NCBI GenBank assembly: GCA_025997615.1
Contig: BNUV01000120.1
Span: 1 to 5,928, forward strand
Direction: 5' to 3'
DNA length: 5,928 nucleotides
Source of the DNA: Spirochaetia bacterium
Lineage (GTDB): Bacteria; Spirochaetota; Spirochaetia; Treponematales; Breznakiellaceae
Of the stretch, positions 5,454-5,928 are shown in pieces (within the stretch, counting starts at the first letter, position 1; each line of letters opens with the position of its first letter). Below the pieces are notes generated by a model. That model saw only the letters and a list, made by a program, of their open reading frames with translations. It did not search any database and was not told where the DNA came from. The translations under genes and the position numbers were made by a program.

Positions 5454-5928
5454 TTAGTTTATCTTAAACCGGGAAATTTCTTTCACCAGTATATCTATAT
5501 TATCCCTGTTGTGGGAACTCAGCGTATCGACCTCGCTGACCGCGATAGAAATTTCATTGGCCCCTGCGGCCATTTCGTCCATGCCGTTGGTGATTTCTGC
5601 AGAAGACATTTCAAGATTTTTTCCTTCGGCGATAATCTGTTGGCTCCCCACAAGCATATCGGCGGAACCGTTTTTGACCATCCGGGTGACCTCGTTGAGC
5701 GCTCCGACGGATTCAAGAACCTGCCTTGAGCCCTGGCCCTGTTCTTCCATGGCGTTGCGGATATTCTCTTCCTGATCGGCAACTGTCTTTACCCCGCCGC
5801 CGATAGCCTCAAATTTGTTTAACACATTGTCCGTGGCCACCGTTATCTTGTCGATGGATCCTTTGATTTTCTTCAACACTGCGCTGATGGTTTTTGACTG
5901 CACCTGAGAATTCTCCGCAAGCTTCCGG
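5454..5928 (-). CDS. Methyl-accepting chemotaxis protein, C-terminal fragment (partial)
   Basis: The frame is open from the window edge to stop TAA (5456-5454), giving 158 codons of the 3' end of a chemoreceptor gene. The first visible residues, RKLAENSQVQSKTISAVLKKI, correspond to the conserved segment just after the signalling hairpin tip (VADEIRKLAE in complete MCPs). The remainder is the descending C-terminal coiled coil, with the usual MEEQ..G..QVLESV...NEVT and MDEMAAGANEIS elements. It ends in SRFKIN, with no CheR/CheB-binding pentapeptide. The sensor and HAMP regions lie outside the window, so the ligand cannot be guessed. A GTG inside the frame at 5903 is not the start, because homology to MCPs continues upstream of it. 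The 34-nt spacing and the SD directly behind its stop suggest coexpression with the next chemoreceptor. The two C-termini differ clearly in sequence, so this is not a very recent duplication. Confidence 0.93.
   Translation of the reverse strand, partial: RKLAENSQVQSKTISAVLKKIKGSIDKITVATDNVLNKFEAIGGGVKTVADQEENIRNAMEEQGQGSRQVLESVGALNEVTRMVKNGSADMLVGSQQIIAEGKNLEMSSAEITNGMDEMAAGANEISIAVSEVDTLSSHNRDNIDILVKEISRFKIN

Noticed and set aside
5130..5729. Plus-strand open frame spanning the junction of the two chemoreceptor genes
   Set aside because: It crosses two well-supported genes on the opposite strand and the translation shows no family resemblance.
5454..5903. A complete small 149-residue MCP-like gene starting at GTG 5903
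   Set aside because: The frame and the MCP similarity (RKLAENSQ) continue upstream of the GTG to the window edge, so this is the tail of a longer gene.

Overview
This window looks like a signal-transduction cluster from a spirochaete, most probably a Treponema of the termite-gut or rumen type. The basis is the roughly balanced base composition, the stacking of chemoreceptor genes next to a Cache-type hybrid histidine kinase, and the style of the proteins. This assignment is an inference, because no marker gene is present. All five genes lie on the minus strand, so transcription runs from the high-numbered end to the low-numbered end. No RNA genes, CRISPR arrays or complete mobile elements were seen.

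In transcription order, the window opens inside a methyl-accepting chemotaxis protein (MCP), of which only the C-terminal signalling helix is present (5454-5928). A 34-nt gap follows. It holds a strong Shine-Dalgarno (SD) sequence set too far from the next start codon, with a perfect 7-bp hairpin between them (5428-5451). Next comes a complete 609-residue chemoreceptor with six membrane helices and no periplasmic sensor domain (3590-5419). A 144-bp intergenic stretch (3446-3589) carries a 22-bp tandem repeat with long A/T tracts and a perfect TATAAT -10 box close to the next gene.

That promoter would drive a tightly packed second unit. It begins with a 197-residue soluble protein whose C-terminus resembles the V4R / heme-NO-binding-like ligand-binding fold (2852-3445). 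The next gene, overlapping it by 7 nt, is an 858-residue membrane-bound hybrid histidine kinase (Cache-like sensor, HisKA, HATPase, receiver, Hpt; 282-2858). The last, overlapping by an ATGA junction, is the N-terminus of a membrane-anchored protein that runs off the window (1-285).

The likely logic is two sensory modules side by side. One is a pair of chemoreceptors feeding CheA/CheW. The other is a soluble putative ligand sensor, a multi-step phosphorelay kinase and a third membrane protein, made in a coupled way. The most interesting points are the soluble sensor translationally coupled to the kinase, the hairpin-bridged ribosome binding site, and the phased A-tract / IS-end-like repeat just upstream of the promoter.
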